A DNA stretch of 7,371 nt from CAYSWF01 sp964562905 (GCA_964562905.1 CAZLVG010000046.1:1-7371); one strand, 5' to 3'. Shown: positions 1-5,679, counted from the stretch's first letter. Program-made: numbers and translations. Notes: generated from the sequence alone by a model not told the origin.

Positions 1-63
1 GGCGGGGCGACGGCCGGTGATTTAGTAATTAACCCGCTCGTCGTCGTAGTTACCAATTACGAA

Positions 64-444
64 TTACGAACCGCCTTCTCGTGGAGCAAAAAACACCTGC
101 CACCAGCGTAGGGGGTTAGATTTTGTCTTGCCTTCTTTTTCCTCCGCCCGGTCGCCGCCGCTGGCGTAGATTTCGTCCGGAATAAGCACCACCTTTTCTC
201 CTTTTGCCTTATAGTTCAGCTTCTCCCGCGCCATGCGCTCTTGGAAGTCATCCGTTCTAAAATACTGGTTCAGGTTTTCCATCTTCACCACGCTTTTTTC
301 CAGTTCGTTCACTTCCCCTCGCAGCCGCGCCACTTCTCGCTGTACCTGCATACGCCTGTTCATTTCCTGGGCCAAGGAGATTAGGATAAACACGCCGGCT
401 ATTACAGTCACGGTTATTATAATTTTTGGCGGAATGACTCGCAT
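64..444 (-). CDS. FtsB/DivIC-family septum formation initiator
   Basis: This 126-residue bitopic membrane protein has the architecture of the septum initiators FtsB and DivIC, which scaffold the divisome by pairing with FtsL and FtsQ/DivIB. A short basic cytoplasmic start is followed by one transmembrane helix (about residues 7-25). A charged heptad-like coiled coil follows (about 27-60), with Leu, Val and Met at repeating positions. The conserved family block is at about 62-90: Y61-F62, then AREKLNYKAKGEKVVLIP, which closely resembles the typical ARxxLgYvkpGE segment. The tail (91-126) is acidic, then ends in the aromatic patch NPLRWWQVFF. The ATG start is supported by an in-frame TAG three codons upstream. 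It is the last gene of a minus-strand cluster, 25 bp after the HtrA-like gene, with no Shine-Dalgarno sequence. FtsB and DivIC cannot be told apart from this sequence. The family call is secure. Confidence 0.9.
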   Translation of the reverse strand: MRVIPPKIIITVTVIAGVFILISLAQEMNRRMQVQREVARLRGEVNELEKSVVKMENLNQYFRTDDFQERMAREKLNYKAKGEKVVLIPDEIYASGGDRAEEKEGKTKSNPLRWWQVFFAPREGGS

Positions 445-469
445 GTGGCGCTAGTAATAGAGATTATTC

Positions 470-1525
470 TTAGTTGTTCAGGGTTACCTGTGCCTCCGCG
501 CCGTCGCGGTTCAGGGTGACGGTCAGAGGGAACTCGCCGGCCAGGCGCTTGACTGCCGGGGTTTCCCAGTCAAACGGCTTACCGTTAATCCGCATTAGCA
601 AATCCCCTTTCTTTAGTCCGGCCTTAGCCGCCGGCGAGCCTGCCTCTACCGCTAGCACTTGGACAGCAAAACTTTCTTCGACAGAGCGAGCTTGGTTCGC
701 GAAGGTGTAGCCAAGCTCAAAACCCAAGCTGGCAAAGGGGTCCAACTCCCTTTGTCCTGAGGTGATACGATCCAGGCTGGCCTTTAGGTGCGTCACTGGC
801 AGCGCCAAGCCGGCGGCCGCGTCCGTTACTATCCCGGCCACGCGCCCTTCCTCGTCCAACAGGGGCGTCCCGGCCAGTACGTTTTTGGTCAGAGGCGCCC
901 CATTGAATACTTGCTGGACGGCATCGGCAGCGTTCGGAGCCGGCAGGGATAACTCCTGCACCCGGAAAAACTCCGCGCGGGGCAGCAGCGCATCGCTGCT
1001 TCTGGTTAAGGCGATAAGTTCGTGTGCTACCGGCACGGAGCCAGAACGCAGATCCAAAGGAACAAATACAGAGTCGCCCGTTCTAAAGTAAGTAAGACCG
1101 AACAGCTTGTCTTCACCTATAAGTTCCAGTGGTACAGGCTGGCCGCGGTAGTCATAAGCGGCCAGCGACACGCCGGGCAGTCGCCCGGCCGTTACTACCA
1201 GTCCGTCATTAGTTATGACAAAGCCAGCCGCCAAAGCTGACGCTTGGCTGCCAGCCGACTCAGCGCTTATCAGCACCACGGAGGGGTGGGAGCTTTTGAC
1301 GACTTCCGCCGCTGCCGTACTGGGTGAGATGGTGATTTCTTGGATATTGGAGATGAGCTGCTCTTTTCCTCCTGCCGTCAGCGGAGACGCGGGAGGAAGC
1401 CACAGCCGCACGGCTGCCATTCCGCCGGCCATACCCAGCACCACAACTGCCAAGAAGCCAATTAGCAGCCAGGCCAGGGATACCCTAACTACTTTGTGAG
1501 GAGATGATTGACTGTTTACGTCCAT
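470..1525 (-). CDS. HtrA-like trypsin-fold PDZ protein, predicted inactive protease
   Basis: The 351-residue protein has a short cytoplasmic N-terminus, one transmembrane anchor (about 17-38), a linker, a degenerate trypsin-like domain (about 72-255) and a C-terminal PDZ domain (about 262-349, with AGSPAAKAGLKKGDLLMRINGK as its core). This is the order of DegS/HtrA envelope proteases. The HtrA landmarks can still be aligned by eye, but the catalytic residues are gone. In the ITNDGLVVTAGRL segment the histidine position holds Arg115. The strand normally reading DLAVLK reads LFGLTY, with Leu141 in place of Asp. The GNSGGPL motif reads VLAGTPL, with Ala218 in place of Ser. It is therefore probably a pseudoprotease that binds peptides or partners through its PDZ domain. 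The ATG start overlaps the stop of the upstream membrane-protein gene by 10 bp, which suggests translational coupling. The fold is confident. Loss of activity is inferred from the alignment. Confidence 0.82.
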   Translation of the reverse strand: MDVNSQSSPHKVVRVSLAWLLIGFLAVVVLGMAGGMAAVRLWLPPASPLTAGGKEQLISNIQEITISPSTAAAEVVKSSHPSVVLISAESAGSQASALAAGFVITNDGLVVTAGRLPGVSLAAYDYRGQPVPLELIGEDKLFGLTYFRTGDSVFVPLDLRSGSVPVAHELIALTRSSDALLPRAEFFRVQELSLPAPNAADAVQQVFNGAPLTKNVLAGTPLLDEEGRVAGIVTDAAAGLALPVTHLKASLDRITSGQRELDPFASLGFELGYTFANQARSVEESFAVQVLAVEAGSPAAKAGLKKGDLLMRINGKPFDWETPAVKRLAGEFPLTVTLNRDGAEAQVTLNN

Positions 1526-2334
1526 TGGGCTGTCAAGAGAATGAGTAGTGAAGCGGCCGCGCCGACGCCGACAAACTCCACCACCTGCCGACGAACCAGC
1601 CTTCCCGTATAGCTTAAGCTAACCAGATTAAAAATGACATAGTACAGAATAGTAAGCATAGCCGCCTGTACCAGATAGTGGGAAGGCAAGAATTGCATCA
1701 CCCAGGCAACTTGCGTTAGTGTTAACGCCACGGTGAGAGTGGGCAGCGTCGTCTCATAAGCCTTATCAGCCACCCGGCGCAAAGCCTGGAATATGATCAA
1801 TCCGGTGGTAGCCAGTATAAGTGTTAGCACCAACAGTACGGAAATATACAGGTGGAAACGCAGCCCCAAAATGAAAGCCGTGTTCAGAAAGTAGACGATT
1901 AGAGTCAGAGCCCGGCTCCAGATGGGATAGGATTGCCTGGCCCCGTGCTTAAGCAGAAAAAAGAACATAAATCCGGCGGCGGCTATGTACAGATGTAATA
2001 TCTGGCCGACAGGCAGCAAGAAGGTGAAACCGATGACGCCGGTGGCGGCCAGCGCGGGCAGGATCACGTGAACGGCTCTAAAATACTCCTTCTCTTCCAG
2101 GCGCACTAAAATGATTCCCAGCATCGTTACCACCGCTACTATGATGGCTGTCAGGATGACCCATCGTTGCAGAGCGAATATTAATTCCAAACCTACTGCG
2201 AAAAGCAGCGCCAGAAGTACGTAGTGCGAGGCGGGGAAAACCTTGCCCACGATTTGGGCCGTCTTAACCGTCTGCCTAATCAGGGTCGCTAATGGTCCGT
2301 ATAACCAAATTGATTTTCTGGTTGCGCGCGGCAT
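1516..2334 (-). CDS. Polytopic integral membrane protein of unknown function
   Basis: I do not recognise the family of this 272-residue protein. It is almost entirely hydrophobic, with eight or nine probable transmembrane helices at about residues 37-55, 58-77, 88-107, 111-129, 141-160, 163-183, 197-216, 219-240 and 251-269. A basic, non-hydrophobic N-terminal segment of about 35 residues precedes them, and short loops carry Arg and Lys (for example LVRLEEKEYFR at 76-86 and ALRRVADK at 184-191). No transporter, ATPase, glycosyltransferase or protease motif is visible, and there are no conserved membrane Asp/Glu/His clusters that would suggest catalysis. The ATG start is the first possible one because an in-frame TGA lies 12 codons upstream. 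It heads the cluster with the HtrA-like and FtsB/DivIC-like genes, so a role in the envelope or at the division site is plausible, but that rests on context only. Confidence 0.8.
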   Translation of the reverse strand: MPRATRKSIWLYGPLATLIRQTVKTAQIVGKVFPASHYVLLALLFAVGLELIFALQRWVILTAIIVAVVTMLGIILVRLEEKEYFRAVHVILPALAATGVIGFTFLLPVGQILHLYIAAAGFMFFFLLKHGARQSYPIWSRALTLIVYFLNTAFILGLRFHLYISVLLVLTLILATTGLIIFQALRRVADKAYETTLPTLTVALTLTQVAWVMQFLPSHYLVQAAMLTILYYVIFNLVSLSYTGRLVRRQVVEFVGVGAAASLLILLTAQWT

Positions 2335-2342
2335 GATTGTGC

Positions 2343-2371
2343 ACCATACACCAGCAACGAAATTTACTCAA
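2343..2371 (-). promoter_or_regulatory. Candidate sigma70-type promoter for the membrane-protein/HtrA-like/FtsB cluster
   Basis: Read on the minus strand, TTGAGT (2371-2366) and TATGGT (2348-2343) are separated by exactly 17 bp. Each matches 4 of 6 consensus bases. Only 8 bases separate the -10 box from the ATG at 2334, so transcription from here would begin at or next to the start codon and give a leaderless or nearly leaderless mRNA. This fits the absence of any Shine-Dalgarno sequence. Two weak hexamers can occur by chance. Confidence 0.35.
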
Positions 2372-2505
2372 GAGACAGAGCCGCCTCGCCCAAGATCTTA
2401 TCCCGGCGCCCGCTTGTTCGTTACCCGGCGTAATTTATCGTCACGGCGGACTGCCTGCGCCAGGTCGGCATACGTAAACACGCCGCCGGAAGCCGGCTGG
2501 TACCG

Positions 2506-2537
2506 GACTGGTTTTCCGCCGCCTTATAGGACCAGTC
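2506..2537 (-). repeat. Perfect 7-bp inverted repeat with an SD-like loop
   Basis: On the minus strand, GACTGGT (2537-2531) and ACCAGTC (2512-2506) are exact inverted copies flanking an 18-base loop. The loop contains ATAAGGCGGCGG, and its AAGGCGG is the same heptamer that serves as the Shine-Dalgarno sequence of the sugar dehydrogenase gene elsewhere in the window. Whether it forms in RNA or exposes a ribosome-binding site is unknown. A 7-bp stem with this loop is only moderately stable. Confidence 0.3.
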
Positions 2538-2575
2538 AAAAGTTCTGCGCCTGGGCGTGTGAACCCCGCAGGCGC
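2538..2575 (-). terminator. Weak terminator-like hairpin just after the reductase gene
   Basis: On the minus strand, GCGCCT (2575-2570) pairs with AGGCGC (2552-2547), and an inner GGG/CCC pairing extends the stem with a small bulge. The hairpin starts six bases after the reductase stop codon. A run of four T (2541-2538) follows, separated from the stem by five bases. The position suits the end of the redox operon, but the short, offset T run makes it a poor intrinsic terminator. Confidence 0.33.
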
Positions 2576-2580
2576 CGGCT

Positions 2581-3519
2581 TTATCTCTTGCGGCGGGATA
2601 GGTAGGCGGCGGCGGATAAAGCCGCGGAACAACCATGCCCTGCTGCTACCACTATTTGCGCGTCGCGCACGTCAGTCACGTCCCCGGCCGCGAAAAAACC
2701 TTCAACATCGGTGCGCCCGTAACGGTCGGCTTTGACAGCTCCGTATTTATCAAGTCCTACTAGCTTACTGGCCGGCTTCGTGTTGGGCACTGTGCCGATG
2801 GTGACGAATATGCCGTCCACTTCCAGTTCCATATCTTCGCTCGTGCCGGTGTCTTCATAAGTAAGCCCGGACACCACCTTATCGCCTTTAACGGCCGTTG
2901 TTTTCGCCCGGCAGATTATGTCCACTTTCTTATCGTCCTTGAAGTTGTTTACCAGTACGGCGTCTGCTGGCAGTTCGTCTTTGATATGCAGTAAGTAGAT
3001 TTTACTGGCTATCTTCTGCAGCATGATTACCGCTTCTGCTCCGGTGTTGCCGCCGCCGATGACGGCCACTTTCTTACCCGTAAAAAGAGGCGCGTCGCAG
3101 GTAGCGCAGTAGCTTACTCCTTTTCCCTTAAGCTCTTTTTCTCCGGGAACTCCTAGCTGGCGCGGATGACGGCCGGCGGCATAAATAACCGTGCTGGCTT
3201 TTACGTTTTCCCCGCCGGATATCTTTAATAAAAAGAACTGGCCGGCTTTATCTATGTTGGTGACTTTTCTGCCGCTAACAACTTCCACCTGGTCTTTATG
3301 CGCCCTCAGGTGTTGCTGGAATTTGTCGGCTAAAGCTATCCCGTCGGTTTTGCCGTCACCAGGCCAGTTTTCTATCTCGCCGGAGCTTGCCACTTCTCCG
3401 CCCGGCTCTTCACCTATTAAGACGGCGTCCAGCTGGTGGCGGGCCACGTAGATGCCGGCCGTAATACCGGCCGGCCCGTAGCCGACAATGGCCACGTCAT
3501 ACTCTTTTTTGTCAGGCAT
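2581..3519 (-). CDS. trxB: Thioredoxin-reductase-type FAD flavoprotein (TrxB/AhpF C-terminal class)
   Basis: This pyridine-nucleotide-disulfide oxidoreductase of 312 residues, the usual length for low-molecular-weight thioredoxin reductase, passes electrons from a nicotinamide cofactor through FAD and a redox disulfide to a small thiol partner. The FAD-binding GYGPAG is at 13-18, the active disulfide CATC at 138-141 followed by DAPLF, the second nucleotide-binding motif GGGNTG at 155-160, and the C-terminal FAD contact FFAAGDVTD at 275-283. The segment that in NADPH-dependent TrxB reads HRRDxFRA reads HIKDELPA (178-185), so all three usual 2'-phosphate-binding arginines are absent. From memory, this stretch and the KVDII...VKGD region after it resemble NADH-using AhpF. 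I chose the ATG at 3519. A TTG 12 codons upstream would only add residues read inside the glutaredoxin gene. The ATG overlaps the glutaredoxin stop by 8 bp (ATGCCTGA), indicating coupled expression and a redox pair. Confidence 0.92.
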   Translation of the reverse strand: MPDKKEYDVAIVGYGPAGITAGIYVARHQLDAVLIGEEPGGEVASSGEIENWPGDGKTDGIALADKFQQHLRAHKDQVEVVSGRKVTNIDKAGQFFLLKISGGENVKASTVIYAAGRHPRQLGVPGEKELKGKGVSYCATCDAPLFTGKKVAVIGGGNTGAEAVIMLQKIASKIYLLHIKDELPADAVLVNNFKDDKKVDIICRAKTTAVKGDKVVSGLTYEDTGTSEDMELEVDGIFVTIGTVPNTKPASKLVGLDKYGAVKADRYGRTDVEGFFAAGDVTDVRDAQIVVAAGHGCSAALSAAAYLSRRKR

Positions 3520-3766
3520 TGATATGCAGCAGCTCGGCCAGGCGTTCCTGGTCAAAGCCGATCACCAGTTCTTCATTGTCTTCGCCGCTGATAACGGTAA
3601 CCGGCACCCCCATTTGTCCCGATTTTTGGATCATCTCGCGGGCCTTTCCCTGGTCAGTCCCCACGTCTATTTCTTCATATTCCACGTTATGCTCGTCAAG
3701 GAAGGATTTAACCGACTTGCAAAAGCCGCACGTTTTTGTGGTATAAATAGTAACGTTTTTACTCAT
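3512..3766 (-). CDS. Small glutaredoxin/NrdH-like redoxin
   Basis: This 84-residue single-domain thioredoxin-fold protein is probably the disulfide shuttle served by the flavoprotein encoded immediately downstream. The N-terminal strand VTIYTT leads to the redox motif CGFC (Cys13 and Cys16), followed by a helix. The cis-proline segment GVPVTVI (Pro55 in 53-59) and the late GFD turn (70-72) are at the positions expected for glutaredoxin-like proteins. The lack of the classical CPYC motif and the operon with a TrxB-type reductase suggest reduction by the flavoprotein rather than by glutathione, as in NrdH-redoxins. Targets could include ribonucleotide reductase or a peroxidase, neither of which is in the window. 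The ATG at 3766 is preferred. A TTG directly before it (3769) would add one residue. No Shine-Dalgarno sequence is seen. The stop overlaps the reductase start by 8 bp. Confidence 0.9.
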   Translation of the reverse strand: MSKNVTIYTTKTCGFCKSVKSFLDEHNVEYEEIDVGTDQGKAREMIQKSGQMGVPVTVISGEDNEELVIGFDQERLAELLHINA

Positions 3767-3779
3767 CAATCATAACTTT

Positions 3780-3808
3780 AACATAAGCCTGACAGTAATG
3801 CCACTAAA
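3780..3808 (-). promoter_or_regulatory. Weak candidate promoter for the glutaredoxin-reductase operon
   Basis: On the minus strand, TTTAGT (3808-3803) and TATGTT (3785-3780) are 17 bp apart, matching 3 and 4 of 6 consensus bases. Transcription would start about six bases before the ATG at 3766. A second -10-like hexamer, TATGAT (3774-3769), is too close to the ATG to give a complete transcript. This is weak evidence, listed because the operon must begin in this 149-bp divergent region. Confidence 0.2.
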
Positions 3809-3834
3809 ACGCCATCAGCCCGCCGGTCTTTGGT

Positions 3835-3886
3835 GCCGCGGGTTGTTCCGGGACTGTTTTCCCGTTTCCCAGGAACGGGCCGCGGC
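3835..3886. repeat. Long imperfect inverted repeat upstream of the sugar dehydrogenase gene
   Basis: The arms GCCGCGG (3835-3841) and CCGCGGC (3880-3886) are exact inverted copies. Moving inward, GTT faces GGG (one mismatch and two possible G-U pairs), GTTCC (3845-3849) pairs with GGAAC (3872-3876), one A bulges out, and GGGA (3850-3853) pairs with TCCC (3867-3870). The loop is 13 bases (3854-3866). It lies between two divergent genes, ending 29 bases before the dehydrogenase start and just ahead of its Shine-Dalgarno sequence. It could be a leader hairpin controlling the dehydrogenase, a DNA operator dyad, or an intergenic repeat. No T run follows on either strand, so it is not an intrinsic terminator. 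Confidence 0.55.
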
Positions 3887-3899
3887 GGCGTGTTCTGGT

Positions 3900-3906
3900 A
3901 AGGCGG
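3900..3906 (+). promoter_or_regulatory. Shine-Dalgarno sequence of the sugar dehydrogenase gene
   Basis: AAGGCGG matches 6 of 7 bases of the anti-SD complement AAGGAGG and stands 9 bases before the ATG at 3916, a normal spacing. It is the only convincing ribosome-binding site in the window, so this mRNA probably has a true 5' leader, in contrast to the other transcription units here. Confidence 0.6.
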
Positions 3907-3915
3907 TTCTATCCG

Positions 3916-5253
3916 ATGGCTGCGACTGACAAAACTGTTGCCGTTGTGGGGCTGGGCTATGTTGGCCTGCCCCTAGCGGTTTTAGCTCGGAGCAAGGGAT
4001 GGCGGGTGTACGGGATAGACAACGACGCTGCCAAAGTGGAGACCATCAATCACCGCCGTACGCCTTTTAAAGACAAGCGGCTGGAGCGGCAGCTTAACAG
4101 TTTTCCCGTGGCGGCGGGCACCGATCCGTCCGTGGCGTCCCGCGCCGCTGTTATTGTCATCGCCGTCCCCACCCCCGTTACCAACCATCACCAGCCTGAC
4201 CTAAAGCCGTTAAAATCGGCCATTGATAGCCTTATTCCCCACTTGCGCGGCGGCCAGACACTAGTGGTAGAATCCACCATCAATCCCGGAGTCATGGACG
4301 AGGTGGTAGCTCCAGCCGTGGGACAGCGAGCCGGCCTGAAGCTGCATCTCGTTCATTGTCCTGAGAGAATTAATCCTGGAGACCCCCATTGGGGCGTGAA
4401 CAATATTCCGCGGGTACTGGGAGCGTACACCAGAACAGGCGCGCGAAGAGCGATGCGTTTTTACGGTGACGTTATTGACGCGCCTGTTCAAATCATGAGC
4501 TCGCCCATGGAAGCCGAGGCCGTAAAAATACTGGAAAACACTTTCCGTGACGTTAACATCGCCTTTATTAACGAGATGGCCAAGTCTTTCACTGCCTTGG
4601 GCATTGACATCACCAAAGTAATAGAGGGAGCGGCTACCAAGCCTTTTGCTTTTCTTCCTCACTTCCCCGGTAACGGTGTGGGCGGGCACTGCATAAGCGT
4701 GGACCCTTATTACATGATAGAACGCGCCCGGCAGGCGGGCTTTGATCACAAATTTCTGAAACTGGCCCGGCGCATTAATGAAAGCATGCCCGCTTATACG
4801 GTAGCATTGCTCAAGGAAGGCTTGCGTCTTCAGGGACGGCGTTTGCGCGGAGCGCGGGTGGCGCTGCTGGGCCTGGCTTACAAAAAGAACGTGTCCGATA
4901 TCAGGAAAAGCCCCGCTTTGGATATCTTGAGGATCCTTAAGCGGCGCGGAGCCGCGGTGCGTGTATTTGATCCGTTTGTCCCCTCCCACTCAACGGAAAC
5001 TTGTCTGGAGGACGCTTTGTCCGTCAGTGAGGCGGTCATGCTGGCTTGCGACCATGATATCCTGGTTAAATCTTTAAAGACGCGTGTTTTAAAACAAAGC
5101 AATATCCGCGTGCTGGTGGACGGAAAAAACGCGCTGGCGGGAAAGCCTATGGCCGCGCGCGGGGTGTATTACTACGGGGTTGGTCGGTCCTTTCTTCCTC
5201 CGAAGGAGCAGAAGCTTCCTTTGAGGAAGAAGCACTCTCTTCCGCGGAAGTAG
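3916..5253 (+). CDS. Nucleotide-sugar dehydrogenase (UDP-N-acetylhexosamine dehydrogenase, WecC/WbpA class)
   Basis: This 445-residue NAD-dependent four-electron dehydrogenase of the UDP-glucose/GDP-mannose dehydrogenase family oxidises C6 of a UDP-sugar to the uronic acid for surface polysaccharide or glycan precursors. The N-terminal Rossmann domain carries GLGYVG (12-17) and acidic D35 of the NAD site. The central domain has EST (119-121), CPERINPGD (148-156), Lys204 and Asn208 in the KILENTFRD segment, and the nucleophile Cys259 in GVGGHCISVDPYY. The C-terminal UDP-binding domain begins near 310 and has GLAYKKNVSDIRKSPA (319-334). The CPERINPGD and SSPMEAEAVK pattern favours the UDP-GlcNAc/ManNAc dehydrogenases over UDP-glucose dehydrogenase, though the exact substrate is inferred. 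After the family-typical end GVYYYGVG (416-423) there is an unusual basic Pro/Lys tail (424-445) that lies inside the two-strand overlap with the convergent gene. It stands alone on its strand, with no adjacent glycan genes. Confidence 0.92.
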   Translation: MAATDKTVAVVGLGYVGLPLAVLARSKGWRVYGIDNDAAKVETINHRRTPFKDKRLERQLNSFPVAAGTDPSVASRAAVIVIAVPTPVTNHHQPDLKPLKSAIDSLIPHLRGGQTLVVESTINPGVMDEVVAPAVGQRAGLKLHLVHCPERINPGDPHWGVNNIPRVLGAYTRTGARRAMRFYGDVIDAPVQIMSSPMEAEAVKILENTFRDVNIAFINEMAKSFTALGIDITKVIEGAATKPFAFLPHFPGNGVGGHCISVDPYYMIERARQAGFDHKFLKLARRINESMPAYTVALLKEGLRLQGRRLRGARVALLGLAYKKNVSDIRKSPALDILRILKRRGAAVRVFDPFVPSHSTETCLEDALSVSEAVMLACDHDILVKSLKTRVLKQSNIRVLVDGKNALAGKPMAARGVYYYGVGRSFLPPKEQKLPLRKKHSLPRK

Positions 5254-5659
5254 GGGCGCCAGCCTCCCCCGTCTGGGGGCGCCGGGCTGGCGGCGGAGTT
5301 TCAGCTTCCGGCGGAGCGCCTGGGGCCGCTTCCTCCTCCGGCTGTTCAGCTATTATCTCTCGGGCGGCCATAGTGATATCCCGTGCCGCTTCTTTTATCT
5401 CCTGTAGCGTGTTTCCTTCAGGCGCCGCCGCCCGCGTTTCGGCGCCATTCCCTTTTTCCTGCTGCTCTCGCCAAGCCCGTTTCTGCCGGCGATAATTGTG
5501 CCAGCCTCCCCAGATAACTCCCGACAGAAAAACCGGGAACCAGATAACTGTTATGTATCTTGACAGCAGCAGCATGACCAGCAGCACGAAACCTGCCAGC
5601 AGCCCAAACATCAACCCCCAGTAGATGACGGGATAAATATTGGGTTTAAAATTATCCAC
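5147..5659 (-). CDS. Two-helix membrane protein with a long disordered acidic/proline-rich tail
   Basis: I do not recognise this 170-residue protein as a named family. It has two adjacent transmembrane helices (about 11-32 and 35-53) joined by a very short turn, then a basic stretch (HNYRRQKRAWR, 54-64). A predicted amphipathic helix follows (84-105, TLQEIKEAARDITMAAREII). Residues 106-170 are low-complexity Glu/Pro/Ala/Ser sequence, probably disordered. The start is GTG: an in-frame TAG lies upstream and the first internal ATG (residue 17) would destroy the first helix. It follows the carboxypeptidase gene by 24 bp on the same strand, so an envelope role is plausible. Its last 35 codons run antisense to the last 35 codons of the sugar dehydrogenase gene, where its composition is most degenerate. 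This suggests the tail grew by stop-codon loss. Confidence is high for the gene and low for any function. Confidence 0.75.
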   Translation of the reverse strand: MDNFKPNIYPVIYWGLMFGLLAGFVLLVMLLLSRYITVIWFPVFLSGVIWGGWHNYRRQKRAWREQQEKGNGAETRAAAPEGNTLQEIKEAARDITMAAREIIAEQPEEEAAPGAPPEAETPPPARRPQTGEAGAPTSAEESASSSKEASAPSEEERTDQPRSNTPRARP

Positions 5660-5673
5660 GTTGACAGTGTACC

Positions 5674-5679
5674 ACTATA
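5674..5679 (-). promoter_or_regulatory. -10-like box before the two-helix membrane protein gene
   Basis: TATAGT on the minus strand matches 5 of 6 consensus bases and lies 14 bases before the GTG at 5659, just after the carboxypeptidase stop. No acceptable -35 hexamer is found 16-18 bp upstream. If used, it would give a leader of about seven bases and allow expression separate from the carboxypeptidase gene. Confidence 0.25.

Larger units (their letters stand above)
2335..2580. other. 246-bp gene-free stretch with inverted repeats and a possible tiny ORF
   Basis: This gap lies between the stop of the reductase gene and the start of the membrane-protein gene, both on the minus strand, and it is long for so compact a region. 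It holds a terminator-like hairpin (2547-2575), a second inverted repeat (2506-2537), and the candidate promoter at its left end. One minus-strand frame is open from 2523 to a TAA at 2398. Its last 27 codons, starting at a GTG at 2481, read with natural-looking composition (YADLAQAVRRDDKLRRVTNK). No Shine-Dalgarno sequence is correctly spaced before that GTG, so it could equally be a decayed gene end or noncoding DNA. Other frames across the stretch give Arg- and Pro-rich translations that look like shadows. No tRNA cloverleaf could be fitted. Confidence 0.4.

Noticed and set aside
55..68. Tandem repeat of AATTACG across the stop codon of the septum gene
   Set aside because: Two 7-bp copies are too little to call a repeat element or attachment site, and no matching copy was seen elsewhere in the window.
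2460..2580. Possible tRNA-like or structured RNA gene because of GC-rich pairing and a GGTTC motif
   Set aside because: No acceptor, D, anticodon and T arms could be fitted together, and the GGTTC lies within a simple hairpin instead.
2243..2605. 120-codon plus-strand open frame over the intergenic stretch
   Set aside because: It overlaps the membrane-protein gene antisense, is rich in Arg and Pro, has no recognisable domain and no ribosome-binding site; it looks like a shadow frame.
4261..4989. 242-codon minus-strand open frame inside the sugar dehydrogenase gene
   Set aside because: It is entirely antisense to a strongly conserved enzyme, and its translation resembles no family; long antisense frames are common in GC-balanced genes.
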